DNA of 64,000 nt from Leminorella grimontii ATCC 33999 = DSM 5078 (GTDB taxonomy: Bacteria > Pseudomonadota > Gammaproteobacteria > Enterobacterales > Enterobacteriaceae), in assembly GCF_000439085.1 (NCBI RefSeq), contig NZ_AUUA01000002.1:248001-312000 (forward strand), in the 5' to 3' direction. The position numbers were made by a program, and so were the translations under genes. The notes under the pieces are model-generated. The model was not told the origin of the DNA. It did not search any database and saw nothing but the letters and a program-made list of their open reading frames with translations. This document shows, one piece after another, positions 1-8,167 of this stretch. Every line of letters starts with the position of its first letter. Positions within the stretch are counted from its first letter, which is position 1.

Positions 1-429
1 GTGCTGGGCAACCTGCTCGGCGGCTGGCTGTCGGACAACGTCTTCGGCAAGAGAAGAAAGCCGCTGATGCTGGTTAGTGCCTTTTGCACCATCATCATGA
101 TGGGCTTTATGCTGGTCGCGCCGCACAACCAGCTGGCGCTGGGCGCGCTGCTGTTTTGCATCGGCTTTCTGCTGTCTTTGGGCTATTCGGCCTATTCGGT
201 CTACGCCATGGGGCGCGCGTCGAAGGAGTGCTACCCGGTCGCCTACGCCATCATCAACATGGGCGGCCAGATTGGCGCGGTCTGTATGCCGCTTATCGTC
301 GGCGTGCTGCTCGACAGCTACAGCTGGAACGCGGTGTTTATCGCACTGGCCATCGCCGCCGCCGTCTGCCTGACGGTGGTGCTCACCATCAGGGAGCCGC
401 TGCCGGCGGGCGCATCGATGCCGGAGTAG
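1..429 (+). CDS. MFS transporter, C-terminal part (cut by window start)
   Basis: The frame is open from the first base, so the gene begins upstream; the in-frame GTG at base 1 is not taken as a start. The visible 142 residues open with GGWLSD...GKRRK, the cytoplasmic loop motif of major facilitator superfamily proteins. This is probably the copy between helices 8 and 9, because about four hydrophobic helices follow and the protein ends in a short polar tail. This is an inner-membrane secondary transporter. Its substrate cannot be told from this fragment, but it stands next to the amino-sugar-acid catabolic island and could share its substrate (inference). A strong palindromic terminator follows 10 bases after the stop. 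Confidence 0.85.
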   Translation: MLGNLLGGWLSDNVFGKRRKPLMLVSAFCTIIMMGFMLVAPHNQLALGALLFCIGFLLSLGYSAYSVYAMGRASKECYPVAYAIINMGGQIGAVCMPLIVGVLLDSYSWNAVFIALAIAAAVCLTVVLTIREPLPAGASMPE

Positions 430-439
430 TTAGCAAGCA

Positions 440-473
440 AAACGGGAGCGCCTGACGTCAGGCGCTCCCGTTT
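440..473. terminator. bidirectional rho-independent terminator
   Basis: A perfect 34-base palindrome with GC-rich arms (GGGAGCGCCTGACG and its complement) is flanked by A and T runs on both sides. It can end the MFS transcript on the + strand and the GntR gene transcript arriving on the - strand. Confidence 0.85.
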
Positions 474-522
474 CTTCCATTCTTAAGATTACATTCAGCG
501 CAGTGCGCCGTCGGCTAAAATC

Positions 523-1227
523 TTACTTCTGATTCAAAATCACGTTAATCAGCAAATTCTCTCGCTCCCACTGCTCAAAGTGGGCCTTCATCGCTCGCTT
601 GGCAAGCTCCGGGTCCCGCTTGGCGATGGCGTCGACGATATCGCTATGGTTGCTGTTGATGCGGGTCTTGTCGTCGCTGACTTCGTGAATGATAGAGCGC
701 CGCTTGCGCAGAATGTCGCGCATAAACGAGGCGATGCTCTGGAAAAACAGCACGATAACCGGGTTGCGCGTCATGCCGGCAAGCTGAAGGTGGAAGCCGT
801 AGTCGGCCTCGATTTTTTCGTCAAAGCCGTTCGCCTCGGTCATCACGCTGCACAGGCGGGCGAGCTCCGACACCTCATCGTCGGTGGCGTTTTTAGCCGC
901 CTCCTCCACGATAATAATCTCGAACAGCTCTCGCGCTTTCTCAATGGTTTCCAGCGAGATATAGCCCAGCTGAATGGCGATTTCAAAATATACGTTGGCG
1001 AAAGAGAGGTTGGGAATTTTGATATAGGTGCCGCTGCCCTGATTGCGCTCAATAAAACCGAAAAACTCCAGCGCGGAGAGCGCGTTTCTTATCGTTGAGC
1101 GCTGCAGGTTCATCTTCTCGGCCAGCGTTCGTTCCGCCGGCAGTTTAAACACGCCCGACTTGTCCACGCTGGCGGTAGCCAGTATTTCTTTAATCAGCTT
1201 AACGCTGTCTTCCAGAGTATTTGACAT
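523..1227 (-). CDS. GntR/FadR-family (FCD) transcriptional regulator
   Basis: The 234-residue protein has an N-terminal winged-helix DNA-binding domain (about residues 15-70, containing LPAERTLAEKMNLQRST, then the wing ending GSGTYI) and an all-helical FCD ligand domain. This is the FadR subgroup of GntR regulators, which sense small organic acids. I chose the ATG at 1227 because the residues before it (frame open to 1302) do not resemble the family; no strong ribosome site supports any start. It lies just downstream of the D-amino-acid/hexosaminate operon on the same strand but behind a terminator, so it may have its own promoter. It is a candidate regulator of that operon; the IclR regulator on the other side is the competing candidate. 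Confidence 0.85.
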   Translation of the reverse strand: MSNTLEDSVKLIKEILATASVDKSGVFKLPAERTLAEKMNLQRSTIRNALSALEFFGFIERNQGSGTYIKIPNLSFANVYFEIAIQLGYISLETIEKARELFEIIIVEEAAKNATDDEVSELARLCSVMTEANGFDEKIEADYGFHLQLAGMTRNPVIVLFFQSIASFMRDILRKRRSIIHEVSDDKTRINSNHSDIVDAIAKRDPELAKRAMKAHFEQWERENLLINVILNQK

Positions 1228-1276
1228 AGTAAACAGGGATAAAGTGAATGCTGGCAGCGAGTATACCATCATCGGG

Positions 1277-1325
1277 AAAGAAAAATAAAAATGGCGCACC
1301 AACTGACCGTCAGCCGATGCGCCAT
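1277..1325 (-). terminator. rho-independent terminator of the catabolic operon
   Basis: On the - strand an 8-bp stem (ATGGCGCA/TGCGCCAT, bases 1318-1325 and 1291-1298) is followed by a U-rich run (bases 1277-1290). It lies between the end of the PLP-enzyme gene and the GntR gene. Confidence 0.7.
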
Positions 1326-1344
1326 GCCAAACCAGAATGCTGGG

Positions 1345-2598
1345 CTAGAACGCCGTTTCCATCTCCTCCAGCACGTTATAGCCCTCATCCACCAGATAAA
1401 TGGTTTTCCACTTATCGAAGGTAATACAGGGGTGAGAGGTACCGAACACCAGCAGATCGCCCACCTGAAGCGACAGCCCTTCACCGTAGCGCAGCATGGC
1501 GTGCTGGTCCATCAGGTTTTCGGTATGGGCGGAACTTGCCTTAAACGGCATTTTCTGTCCGTTGCGATAAAGCGCTATCGGCTGCGGCAGGCCGGTGTCA
1601 AAGGCCACGTCGCGCTTGCCGAAGCCGACAATCGCCAGCCCCGGTTCCGGTAGCGACTGAACGCAGGCGATAAGCTCCAATGCGGAAGCCAGATCGCCGC
1701 CCAAGTCGCATGAGAGCGGATCGCGCGCTCGCAGCGCTTCCTGCGCCTGCGCATACACGCCGCGATCGTGGGTGATATAGCAGCCGGGGCGGATCGCGTA
1801 GCGAAAGCCGGTCGGCAAGTCGGCCCGCTTCATCTGCTGACAAACCACGTCGTACCACACCGTACCTGCGCCGGTGAGCAGCGCTTCGTCAACGTCGGCG
1901 AACGCGCCGTCGGCGGCTAGCCGCTGCGTGACGGACAGCACTCGCTTAAGGAAAGCGTCGATAATTGCCAGATCGGCGCGTTCGTCATCGCTGTGGATAA
2001 CGCCCTCGTAAAACTCGATGCCGCACAGCGTCAGGCCGGGCAGTTGCCGAATCAGCGCTGCCAGCGCGTAGGCTTCCTCTTCGGTACGGCAGCCGCAGCG
2101 GCCGCCGGGAACGCCCAGCTCCAGCAGCACCCGCATTTTCTGCCCCTGAGAGGCGAAATAGTCTGACAGCTGACGAGCGTTGGCTTCGCTGTCTATGCAG
2201 CAGTAAATCGGCGTTGAGGAATGCTTCATCAGCTGAGAAACCAGCCTGATATTAGCCTTGCCCACCAGCTGGTTGGCCATAATGACGTTCGGCACGCCCG
2301 CCTCGATCGCCACCTTGGCCTGAAACGCCGTGCCGACGCCAATGCCCCAGGCTCCGGCCTCAACCTGACGGCGGAAGATGGCGGGAGTCATGGTCGTTTT
2401 GCCGTGGGGCGCGAGGGAAACGTCGCTGCTGGCCGCATAGCGCTGCATCCAGCGGATGTTGTTGTCCAGCGCTCTCGCCTTCACCACTACCGCCGGCAGG
2501 CAGACGTCCTCATCGATAACGCTTATCTTATCGGCCGTTGCCGGCAGCGCCGCCGCCTTGTGCTCCGCATTCACGGGCAGTTTATTGGCTGCTGTCAT
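1345..2598 (-). CDS. D-serine dehydratase-like / alanine-racemase-fold PLP amino acid deaminase
   Basis: The 417-residue protein belongs to the fold-type III PLP family that includes eukaryotic-type D-serine dehydratase and D-threonine aldolase. The motif PHGKTT (Lys about 67) is the expected PLP lysine, and HPC in the C-terminal domain (about residues 389-391) matches the metal-binding His/Cys of the family. Known members act on D-3-hydroxy amino acids. The start at 2598 has a good GGAG site. It is the last gene of the operon with a RidA protein (removes the imine product) and an N-acyl-D-amino-acid deacylase. I infer a beta-elimination of water and release of ammonia from a D-hydroxyamino acid, possibly D-glucosaminate or D-galactosaminate, giving a 2-keto-3-deoxy acid. 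The true substrate is not shown by sequence. Confidence 0.85.
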   Translation of the reverse strand: MTAANKLPVNAEHKAAALPATADKISVIDEDVCLPAVVVKARALDNNIRWMQRYAASSDVSLAPHGKTTMTPAIFRRQVEAGAWGIGVGTAFQAKVAIEAGVPNVIMANQLVGKANIRLVSQLMKHSSTPIYCCIDSEANARQLSDYFASQGQKMRVLLELGVPGGRCGCRTEEEAYALAALIRQLPGLTLCGIEFYEGVIHSDDERADLAIIDAFLKRVLSVTQRLAADGAFADVDEALLTGAGTVWYDVVCQQMKRADLPTGFRYAIRPGCYITHDRGVYAQAQEALRARDPLSCDLGGDLASALELIACVQSLPEPGLAIVGFGKRDVAFDTGLPQPIALYRNGQKMPFKASSAHTENLMDQHAMLRYGEGLSLQVGDLLVFGTSHPCITFDKWKTIYLVDEGYNVLEEMETAF

Positions 2599-2682
2599 TT
2601 TATTCTCCTCTCGTTCTACCCTAATGCGCGTGCACCGAGGGGGATAGCCCCTCGGCTTTAAAGCGAAATGCGTTTCGCCGAA

Positions 2683-4125
2683 TTACCGGGTATTCTCCCG
2701 CTCGTCGGTGATAAGCTTCAGCGCCTCTTCACGCGTCAGCTTATTCTTCGGCGTGGCCAGCGTAACGACCACCGCACAGATCAGGCTCACCAGCACCGAC
2801 GGCACGCACGGGTTGCCCCACCAGGCCAACCAGCTATCGTTCATTAACATGGCGACCGAAGCGCCCGCACCGCCCACCAGCGCAACCAGCGCCCCTTGCC
2901 AGTTAAAACGCAGCCAGAAACGCCCCAACATGGAACACACGAACAGGCCGGACATCAGCGTGGCGATCATTTTGGTGATGTAGCTGATGATGTCGTTGGA
3001 GGTTAGCGCGAAAACCGTCGCCAGACCAATGACAAACACCAGGAACCAGCGGGACAGCGAAATGGCTTTGCGCCCTTCCGGCATTCTCCCGGTCACCAGC
3101 GTATAGAGATCGCGCATGATGATAGACACGCTGGCGATAGCGTCAGAGCTGGCGGAAGACATCGTGGCGGAAAGCCCGGCAATCAGCACAACCAAACCAA
3201 GAATGCTCGGCAGAAAGCTGGTGGCAAACAAAAACGCATAGTTGCTGTTTTCCAGCGAAGGATTCATGGTAAAGGCCGCCATGCCGATAATGGCCGGTAA
3301 GATGGAAAAGAAGAGGTAGAGCACGCCGGTATAGACAAAGGAACGACGTACGGACGACACGTCTTTGCCGGAATAAATACGCTGACGATAGGACGGCGTT
3401 GCCAGCACGCCCACACAAATCACCATCGCCATCGAAAATGCCGGCAGTACGCCAAGCTTATCAACGGCAAACGGGCTCATTGCCGCCGGATCCACGGCCT
3501 GCTGGATAGCGTCCCAGCCGCCGACGTGATGTACCGCCAGCACGGCCATTAAGATAAAGCCAAAGAACAGAATTAGCGCCTGAATGGTATCCGTCCAGAC
3601 CACGGCAGAATAGCCGCCGATAATCACATACACCGCAAACGCAAAGGCGATAATCAGCTTGGCCCACGTCAGATCGAGGCCCGTAGCCCAGGCTAAATAC
3701 ATGCTGCCGCCAAGAATATGAGCGCCTAGCCAGCCTATAGAGGCCACGAAAATCAAAATACCGACGATATTTTTAATCAGATGACTGCCGCCGGTATAGT
3801 AGGAGAGCTCTTCGCTCATGGTCATAAAGCGCAGCTTGCGCACCGGGGTAAACCACCACGCAACCAGCAATATGCCAATTGCGCCGCCCGCGCCGTACAG
3901 TACGCCCGCCCAGCCGTTACTGTAACCGAGACCTACTGCCCCCATGCTTGACCCGGTTCCCACCATGGTCGCTACCGTCGACCCCAGCGTTAAAAACATC
4001 GGCAGTGAACGGCCGCCCAGTAAGAAGTCTTCGCCATCTTTCTGATGACGCGACACATACCAGCCAAGCCATATCATAGCGAGAACATAAATAATGAATC
4101 CGATAAGAAAAATATGACTGTTCAT
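2683..4125 (-). CDS. sodium:solute symporter (SSS family)
   Basis: About 480 residues form 12-13 transmembrane helices. The first helix (IFLIGFIIYVLAMIWLGWYVS) is followed by DFLLGGRSLP, the typical beginning of SSS transporters (PutP/PanF/SiaT relatives). These are inner-membrane sodium-driven importers of sugars, amino acids or organic acids. A GTG at 4128 is directly before the ATG at 4125; the ATG is preferred, with GGAA about 8 bases before it. It is gene five of the six-gene catabolic operon and is therefore the likely importer of the acylated substrate. Confidence 0.88.
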   Translation of the reverse strand: MNSHIFLIGFIIYVLAMIWLGWYVSRHQKDGEDFLLGGRSLPMFLTLGSTVATMVGTGSSMGAVGLGYSNGWAGVLYGAGGAIGILLVAWWFTPVRKLRFMTMSEELSYYTGGSHLIKNIVGILIFVASIGWLGAHILGGSMYLAWATGLDLTWAKLIIAFAFAVYVIIGGYSAVVWTDTIQALILFFGFILMAVLAVHHVGGWDAIQQAVDPAAMSPFAVDKLGVLPAFSMAMVICVGVLATPSYRQRIYSGKDVSSVRRSFVYTGVLYLFFSILPAIIGMAAFTMNPSLENSNYAFLFATSFLPSILGLVVLIAGLSATMSSASSDAIASVSIIMRDLYTLVTGRMPEGRKAISLSRWFLVFVIGLATVFALTSNDIISYITKMIATLMSGLFVCSMLGRFWLRFNWQGALVALVGGAGASVAMLMNDSWLAWWGNPCVPSVLVSLICAVVVTLATPKNKLTREEALKLITDERENTR

Positions 4126-4326
4126 CACGTATTTCCAGACAGTTATTAACGATCTCCGCCCTGGCTAATCGTTGTTGAGTTGATTGATTTGGCCTCTAAA
4201 AAAGCAAAGGAACCCGATGGCGCTCACAAACAGGAATGCCATAACCGTTTTTGCTTTAACGCTCAGCCCAATAGGTGCAACCGGCGTCAGCGAGGCCTCT
4301 GTCTCAGGAACAGAGGGAAGGGAACG

Positions 4327-4716
4327 TTACCTTCTATCCGCCCGATAGCAGGTCATATCCACTTCCACCATGCAGTCGACCACCAGATCCGCCACGCAGC
4401 AGACCCTGGCCGGCGGATGCTCGGCAAAGAAGCCCTTAAACACTTTATTGAACGACTGGAAGTAGCGGGCATCGCTTAAAAATACCTTCATATGAACGAT
4501 GTCCTCTTTGCCGAATCCCGCCTCGGTCATGATGTCCAGGCAGTTTTGGATCGCCTGAGTCGACTGAGCGATGATGCCGCCGTCGATGATTTCACCGTCG
4601 ACCATCGGCGTCTGCCCGGAAACGTACAGCCAGCCGCCGGCCTCAACCGCTTTAGCGAAAGGCAACGCCTGCCCGCCCGTGCCCTTGCCGCCCTCTACGC
4701 CGTATCTTTTAATCAT
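4327..4716 (-). CDS. RidA/YjgF/UK114-family enamine/imine deaminase
   Basis: The 129-residue protein has the complete small RidA fold. Known RidA proteins hydrolyse 2-enamine or 2-imine intermediates released by PLP dehydratases to the 2-keto acid and ammonia. The key arginine that binds the carboxylate is present in PPARVC (Arg about 104), and the later acidic residue in CMVEVDM is kept. A GGGGGA site precedes the start. The gene overlaps the end of the deacylase gene by 8 bases, which implies translational coupling. Its partner enzyme is probably the PLP deaminase in the same operon. Confidence 0.9.
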   Translation of the reverse strand: MIKRYGVEGGKGTGGQALPFAKAVEAGGWLYVSGQTPMVDGEIIDGGIIAQSTQAIQNCLDIMTEAGFGKEDIVHMKVFLSDARYFQSFNKVFKGFFAEHPPARVCCVADLVVDCMVEVDMTCYRADRR

Positions 4717-6172
4717 GTTGTCCCCCGTTTTTTACATTGTTATCTTTGGTTAAAAATCTGCCGGCGCGATGGCCCGTCATCTGCTTATCGCGATAGGTCA
4801 GGGTGCCGTTGACGAAGACATACTCGATGCCTTCGGCCTTTTGTTTTGGATTTTGGAAAGTGCCCGACTCGTTGACCCTGTCGGCATCGAAAATCACGAT
4901 GTCGGCGAAGTAGTTCTCTTTAATCAGCCCCCGCGCTTCAAGCGAGAAGCGTGCCGCCGACATGCCGGTCATCTTGTGCACCGCCGTGGACAGCGGGAAC
5001 AGCTTCTCATCGCGGCTGTAGTAGCCGAGCACGCGCGGGAAGGTGCCCCACAGTCTGGGATGCGGATTGGGGTCGCAGGGCAGGCCGTCGGAGCCAATCA
5101 TCGAGCTGGGATGCTTAAGCACGCGCCTGACGTCGTCTTCGTGCATCTGGAAGTAGATAGCGCCAGCGGGAAGGAGCTTCGCCGCTGCGGCGTGAACGTC
5201 GACGCCCCACGCCTGACCTATCTCCTGTAAGGTTTTGCCCGCCATCTCAGGGTGCGGCGTCGACCAGGTGATCAGGATGTCGTAGTCTTCGGTCACCTGG
5301 CTCAGGTCGAGGTTGGACGAACCGGCGCGGTACGGGTAGCAGTCGCAGTTGATGTCCTGCATCGCCTGATACTTCTCAATCAGCGCCAGCGTTTCCACCG
5401 TGCGGCCCCAGTTCTTGGCGCCCGCGCACTTGTGGTGGGAAATCTGCACCGGCACCTTGGCATGACGGCCAATAGAAAACGCTTCGTGCATGGCGTCGAT
5501 AATGCCGTCGTACTCGGTGCGCATATGGGTGGTGTAGAGACCGCCGGCGTCGGCCAGCAGTTCGGACAGCGCGCAAACCTCTTCGGTCGACGAGTTGATG
5601 GCGTTGCCATAGGACAGCCCGGTGCTCAATCCCAGCGCGCCCTGCTCCAACGCCAGCTTCAGCGTCTTGCGCATCTCGGCGATGTCTTTTTCTTTCGCCG
5701 GCTCAAGCAGCGTTTCTACGCAGTTGTTGCGAAGCGTGGTGTGGCCAATCAGCGTACCAACGTTCACCGACGGCGTAACCTGCGTAATTTTTTCCCGGTA
5801 GCTCGCCACGTCCGGATAATGAAACTCATCGAGCTCGCCCAGCAGGTTGATAGGGTCCGGCACCTCGTCTTTCATCACCGCGCAGGCCGCGCTGATGCCG
5901 CAGTTGCCGACGATAAGGCTGGTCACGCCTTGGGAGGTTTTCTCCACGTAGTCGGGGTGCTTAATCACGATCAGGTCGTCGTGGGTATGAACGTCGATAA
6001 AGCCGGGGGACAGCACCAGGCCGGTACAGTCGATAACCGTTTCAGCCGCATCGCCGATGGAAGGCGCGATGCGAACGATGCGATCTCCTTTGACCGCCAC
6101 GTCGGCAACGTATCCGGCGCCGCCGGAGCCGTCGATGACGGTCGCGTTTTTAAACAGGTAATCATGCTGCAT
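4709..6172 (-). CDS. N-acyl-D-amino-acid deacylase (D-aminoacylase), amidohydrolase superfamily
   Basis: The 487-residue metal-dependent amidohydrolase has the family landmarks of D-aminoacylase: DVHTHDD near residue 60 (first metal histidines), GNCG near residue 90 (the metal-bridging cysteine), TTHMRTE, ISHHK, and IGSDGLPCDPNPHPR with the catalytic aspartate. The known reaction is hydrolysis of N-acetyl-D-amino acids to the free D-amino acid and acetate. The start has an AGGA site. It is immediately followed by ridA. In this operon the acyl substrate could be an N-acetyl-D-hexosaminate rather than an ordinary D-amino acid (inference from dgoK/dgoA next door). Confidence 0.92.
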   Translation of the reverse strand: MQHDYLFKNATVIDGSGGAGYVADVAVKGDRIVRIAPSIGDAAETVIDCTGLVLSPGFIDVHTHDDLIVIKHPDYVEKTSQGVTSLIVGNCGISAACAVMKDEVPDPINLLGELDEFHYPDVASYREKITQVTPSVNVGTLIGHTTLRNNCVETLLEPAKEKDIAEMRKTLKLALEQGALGLSTGLSYGNAINSSTEEVCALSELLADAGGLYTTHMRTEYDGIIDAMHEAFSIGRHAKVPVQISHHKCAGAKNWGRTVETLALIEKYQAMQDINCDCYPYRAGSSNLDLSQVTEDYDILITWSTPHPEMAGKTLQEIGQAWGVDVHAAAAKLLPAGAIYFQMHEDDVRRVLKHPSSMIGSDGLPCDPNPHPRLWGTFPRVLGYYSRDEKLFPLSTAVHKMTGMSAARFSLEARGLIKENYFADIVIFDADRVNESGTFQNPKQKAEGIEYVFVNGTLTYRDKQMTGHRAGRFLTKDNNVKNGGQHD

Positions 6173-6209
6173 AACAATTCCTCATGAATACTTAAGCAAA
6201 ATGAACGTC

Positions 6210-6833
6210 TTAGCGCGTCGCCGTGGCCTGCCGATAGGCATCGATAAACGCCTTGGCCTGAAGCCGCGTTTTTTCAGGCCGTTGCCCGGCCTTATAGAGA
6301 TCTCCCCCCAGCCCGGCGCCGACGCAGCCGGCGTTCAAATAGTCCGACAGGCTGCCCGGCGTCACGCCGCCAACGGCAAAAACCTGAACCTGTTTGGGCA
6401 AGACGGACTTCAGCGCGCGAACGTAGTCCGGGCCGAAAACGCTGGACGGGAACAGCTTGATGCTCTTCGCGCCCGCTTCAATAGCGCTGAACGCCTCGGT
6501 CGCCGTCGCGCATCCGGGCAGCACCACCATACCGTAGTCAACCGCCCGGCGAATGACGTCCGGATTGGTGTTAGGGGTGACAATAAGCCGACAGCCCAGC
6601 TCCGACAGCCGGTCTACGCTGGCGACGTCAAGCACTGTGCCAGCCCCGATAAGCGCCCTGGAGCCGAAGCGTTCAACCGCCAGCCGGATGCTGGTTTCCC
6701 ACTCGGGGGAGTTCAGTGGGATCTCGATGGCGTCGAACCCTTCCTCGATAAGCAGAGAAACGTGCGCCTCCACTTCACTCGGCGTGATGCCTCTGAGAAT
6801 GGCGACCAGAGGCGTTTTCATCGTGTTATTCAT
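6210..6833 (-). CDS. dgoA: 2-dehydro-3-deoxy-6-phospho-galactonate/gluconate aldolase (DgoA type)
   Basis: The 207-residue class I aldolase of the KDPG/KDPGal family opens with LVAILRGITPSE and contains the Schiff-base lysine in SIKLFPS (Lys 126), GAGTVL and the VGGVTPG phosphate-binding loop. It cleaves 2-keto-3-deoxy-6-phosphogalactonate (or the gluconate epimer) to pyruvate and D-glyceraldehyde 3-phosphate in the cytoplasm. A GGAGA site precedes the ATG at 6833; Met5 is an alternative start. It follows dgoK by 18 bases. The usual galactonate partners, dgoD dehydratase and dgoT transporter, are absent; acyl-amino-acid enzymes take their place. Confidence 0.9.
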   Translation of the reverse strand: MNNTMKTPLVAILRGITPSEVEAHVSLLIEEGFDAIEIPLNSPEWETSIRLAVERFGSRALIGAGTVLDVASVDRLSELGCRLIVTPNTNPDVIRRAVDYGMVVLPGCATATEAFSAIEAGAKSIKLFPSSVFGPDYVRALKSVLPKQVQVFAVGGVTPGSLSDYLNAGCVGAGLGGDLYKAGQRPEKTRLQAKAFIDAYRQATATR

Positions 6834-6851
6834 ATCGTTGTCTCCAAAACG

Positions 6852-7877
6852 TTACGGCGCGGCACGAAGCGCGGCCACACCGTCCGCCCCGGCTATCGCT
6901 TTCATCACTTCAATCGCGCCCAGCCCCGACAGCGGGCGGCGGGCGTCTTCATCAACCAAAACGAGCTCGCCGCGAAAGAACGGATCGCGCTCAATCAGCC
7001 TGGCTAGCGCCTCTTTCATAATGGCCTTGCCGCTGACGACGACCGTCGTCGACGGCGTAAGGGCGAGCGCCCGGCTGTTCTTAATCGCCAGCAGGTCGGA
7101 ATAGAGCACCGCGCCCAACAGGAAGTTGGCCCGCTGGTTGACCGATGCCGAAGTAAAGAGATCGAGAATGCGGACGGAAAAGCAGCTGCGGGCGATGCCG
7201 ACGTCTCTACAGGCGTCCGCGCCCTTTAACAGGTACTCGTCGTCGATGTCGTCGGCAAACCGGTGTTCCAGAGAATTGGCCAAGATCGTCTGGTGGGTCA
7301 GCACGTCCAGCAGCTCACCGGCCACGGTGGTGGCGCAGCCCGCGATGCGCTGCTCCTCGTCAATGCGGATAAACTTGGAGTGGGAGCCGGGCAGCACCAG
7401 CAGCGCGGGGCCACGCACGCCGTGCGCAGCCAGCAGGCCGAAGGTTTCCACCTCTTCGCCGCGCATGACGTCCATGCCGTCGCAGTTGTCCAAACTGACG
7501 GCCTCAACGGCGTTTTTAACGCCGGGAATAAACCAGATGGGGCTGTCGCTGATTTCGGGAATAACGCGCGCCACTGCGCCTTGCGCCAGCGCGCCCAGCG
7601 AAACGGGCGCCGTCAGGTGTGGGATATGGCAAAGCCCGACGTCGGAGGTGATCATCCCCGATGCAACCATCGTGATTGACCGCTTGTCCTGTTCGTCAAC
7701 GGTGGCCAACGCGGCTTCCAGCGTCTTGCGGATCCCCTTGATCAACGCCTCCGGGCTGCCGGTTTTGGCCGTATCCCTGACGCCGACGGATTCACTGGCG
7801 GAGGCGATGACTTCGCCGTTTTTCCACACTTTGACTCTCGTATTAGTCGTACCGGAGTCAATGGTTACAATAAGCAT
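6852..7877 (-). CDS. dgoK: 2-dehydro-3-deoxygalactonokinase (DgoK type)
   Basis: The 341-residue sugar-acid kinase has the DgoK family start (LIVTIDSGTTNTRVKVW, phosphate-1 motif), the central LPGSHSK motif and a C-terminal ADP-binding glycine region. It phosphorylates 2-keto-3-deoxygalactonate at O6 with ATP. I chose the ATG at 7877 because GGGGA lies six bases before it and the family starts there, although the frame is open further upstream. It is the first gene of the operon and lies directly behind two operator-like repeats. Confidence 0.9.
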   Translation of the reverse strand: MLIVTIDSGTTNTRVKVWKNGEVIASASESVGVRDTAKTGSPEALIKGIRKTLEAALATVDEQDKRSITMVASGMITSDVGLCHIPHLTAPVSLGALAQGAVARVIPEISDSPIWFIPGVKNAVEAVSLDNCDGMDVMRGEEVETFGLLAAHGVRGPALLVLPGSHSKFIRIDEEQRIAGCATTVAGELLDVLTHQTILANSLEHRFADDIDDEYLLKGADACRDVGIARSCFSVRILDLFTSASVNQRANFLLGAVLYSDLLAIKNSRALALTPSTTVVVSGKAIMKEALARLIERDPFFRGELVLVDEDARRPLSGLGAIEVMKAIAGADGVAALRAAP

Positions 7878-7914
7878 GCTGTTTCCCCAGAGTAGAAACT
7901 CAGAACCCAATAAA

Positions 7915-7976
7915 ATGGAATACCATTCCGTTTTTGAAGATTAGATCTATTTTGATGGAATGTCGTTCCGTTTTTG
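7915..7976. promoter_or_regulatory. two tandem operator-like repeats upstream of dgoK
   Basis: Two 22-bp direct repeats lie at 7915-7936 and 7955-7976, exactly 40 bp start to start. Each contains an imperfect palindrome GGAATNNCNTTCC followed by GTTTTTG, and they differ at only three positions. Their place between dgoK and the divergent IclR gene suggests the binding sites of the IclR (or GntR) regulator. Forty base pairs is about four helical turns, so two dimers would sit on the same face. Confidence 0.6.
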
Positions 7977-8110
7977 GTAGAATCGTGAGACGCATCACAA
8001 CGCAGTCGCAACACGTTGAAGGCAGGTGGCGGAAAACGCTAAACAAGAAGGCCGTTTAGCGTCCGTCGCTATCGGTGATAGAATGCGCTTCAGGCTGGTA
8101 ACTACGCGTT

Positions 8111-8138
8111 TTGCCAGCGAAAAAATTGTAGGTACAAT
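8111..8138 (+). promoter_or_regulatory. putative sigma-70 promoter of the IclR gene
   Basis: TTGCCA (8111-8116), a 16-base spacer and TACAAT (8133-8138) lie about 30 bases before the start codon of the IclR-type gene. Confidence 0.45.
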
Positions 8139-8167
8139 GGGAACGTGTTTAATTCGGGGAAACGGCG

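Noticed and set aside
4296-4316. Small hairpin CCTCTGT/ACAGAGG between the symporter and ridA genes
   Set aside because: A 7-bp stem without a U-run on the - strand; not enough for a terminator.
5252-7007. Long open frames on the + strand opposite the deacylase and dgoA genes
   Set aside because: They run antisense to genes with clear family motifs and encode Arg/Val/His-rich chains typical of GC-rich shadow frames.
8069-8081. Palindrome CTATCGGTGATAG upstream of the IclR gene
   Set aside because: It is short, single and unlike the twin repeats; kept out as an operator call.
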